DNA of 12,786 nt from an uncultured Pseudomonadota bacterium (lineage in GTDB: Bacteria; Pseudomonadota; Gammaproteobacteria; Burkholderiales; SCOH01): positions 1 to 12,786 of the forward strand of contig CALMFQ010000056.1 of the NCBI GenBank assembly GCA_937863215.1, in the 5' to 3' direction. Shown piece after piece: positions 12,021 through 12,786 of this stretch; the first letter of the stretch is position 1, and each line of letters begins with the position of its first letter. A program made the position numbers and the translations under genes. A model generated the notes under the pieces. It saw only the letters and a list, made by a program, of their open reading frames with translations, made no database searches and was not told the DNA's origin.

Positions 12021-12786
12021 ATGCAGCGCAGCACCAAAATCGTGGCCACCTTGGGCCCGGCATCGAACGACGTCGAGACGTTGACCCGGCTGGTTGCCGC
12101 CGGCGTCAATATGGTTCGCCTGAACTTCTCCCACGGCAAGGCGCAGGATCATCTGGAGCGCGCCGAACGCGTGCGCGAGGCGGCGCTGCGCCTGGCTTGC
12201 CCGGTGGCGATCATGGTCGATCTGCAGGGGCCGAAGATTCGCGTCGGCAAATTCGAGAATGGCAGCATCCAGCTCAACAGCGGCGACAGTTTTGTCCTCG
12301 ACGCCGAATGCGAGCTCGGCAACCAGCAGCGCGTCGGCCTCGACTACAAGGAGTTGACCAACGATGTCGCTCCCGGTGCGGTGTTGTTGCTCGATGACGG
12401 GCGGCTGGTATTCGACGTGACGGCGGTGATGGGCTGCGAGATCCACTGCCGCGTGCGTGTCGGCGGCACACTGTCGAACAACAAGGGCATCAACCGCCAG
12501 GGCGGCGGCCTGTCGGCGCCGGCATTGACTGCCAAGGATATGGAAGACATCAAGGTCGCGGCGCAAATGCAGGCCGATTATGTCGCCGTATCATTCCCCA
12601 AGAGCGGTGCCGACATGTACATGGCGCGCACACTGTTGCGTGCTGCCGGCGGCAAGGGCGCGCTGATCGCCAAGATCGAGCGTGCCGAGGCAATCGTCAA
12701 TCTGGAAGAAATTCTCGATGCCTGTGACGGTGTAATGGTGGCGCGCGGCGATCTGGCGGTCGAAGTTGGCGATGCCGCCGTGCCGG
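12021..12786 (+). CDS. pyk: Pyruvate kinase, PykA-like (C-terminal part outside window)
   Basis: This is the last step of glycolysis: phosphoenolpyruvate plus ADP gives pyruvate plus ATP, in the cytoplasm. The first 255 codons are present, out of roughly 470-480 in the family. Visible signatures are KIVATLGPAS at the N-terminus, MVRLNFSHG (31-39, substrate and K+ ligands R33, N35, S37), DLQGPKIRVG (67-76), LLLDDGRL (122-129), and NKGINRQGGGLS. Further on come AVSFPKSGAD, the catalytic K218 in IAKIERAEA, and the metal/substrate loop MVARGDLAVEVGD. The stretch KGINRQGGGLSAPALT looks more like PykA than PykF. The ribosome site AGGGGA (12011-12016) precedes ATG 12021. No promoter is visible in the 25-nt gap, so transcription may come from the upstream transporter gene or from within it. 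Confidence 0.96.
   Translation, partial: MQRSTKIVATLGPASNDVETLTRLVAAGVNMVRLNFSHGKAQDHLERAERVREAALRLACPVAIMVDLQGPKIRVGKFENGSIQLNSGDSFVLDAECELGNQQRVGLDYKELTNDVAPGAVLLLDDGRLVFDVTAVMGCEIHCRVRVGGTLSNNKGINRQGGGLSAPALTAKDMEDIKVAAQMQADYVAVSFPKSGADMYMARTLLRAAGGKGALIAKIERAEAIVNLEEILDACDGVMVARGDLAVEVGDAAVP

Overview
The window is GC-rich, densely coded chromosomal DNA from a Gram-negative bacterium. The protein families and codon usage suggest a betaproteobacterium, plausibly of the Neisseriales (Chromobacterium/Vogesella type). This placement is inferred from general resemblance, not from a search. I see no transposase, integrase, CRISPR array, tRNA or rRNA gene. Both edge genes run out of the window.

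Left part (1-3340): a minus-strand cluster carries an OmpR-type response regulator, an EnvZ-type histidine kinase joined to it by a TGATG stop/start, and then a PAS-domain sensor cut by the left edge. Divergent from the regulator is a small secreted protein with four LT/SPE-Q type repeats. The shared 221-bp intergenic region holds a symmetric 43-bp site made of two inverted GTAA-N6-GTAACA boxes. This layout resembles cpxRA/cpxP, although the regulator itself looks more like OmpR.

Middle part (3341-7807): a soluble chemoreceptor ends in a complete CZB zinc-binding domain. It is followed by an EamA-type transporter whose short leader holds a perfect TATAAT and an 8-bp hairpin. A convergent 747-residue PLP-dependent lysine/arginine/ornithine decarboxylase lies on the minus strand, and a perfect 10-bp stem terminator sits between the two genes.

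The most interesting piece is the 495-bp gap 7808-8302. On the minus strand it holds a near-ideal sigma-70 promoter (TTGACA, 17 bp, GATAAT). About 88 nt downstream is a strong intrinsic terminator ending in six U. The predicted RNA has a 5' hairpin, an unpaired CU-rich centre with two copies of UUUCUCCU, and a 3' terminator hairpin. This is the architecture of a trans-acting small RNA with anti-Shine-Dalgarno seeds. It could instead be an attenuated leader of the decarboxylase gene, which lies downstream on the same strand. Palindromes and a repeated ATTAGA element suggest that this promoter and the divergent plus-strand promoter share a regulator.

Right part (8303-12786), all plus strand: an unrecognised 362-residue soluble protein, a small outer-membrane beta-barrel, a secreted beta-propeller-like protein, a second EamA-type transporter, and the first 255 codons of pyruvate kinase.
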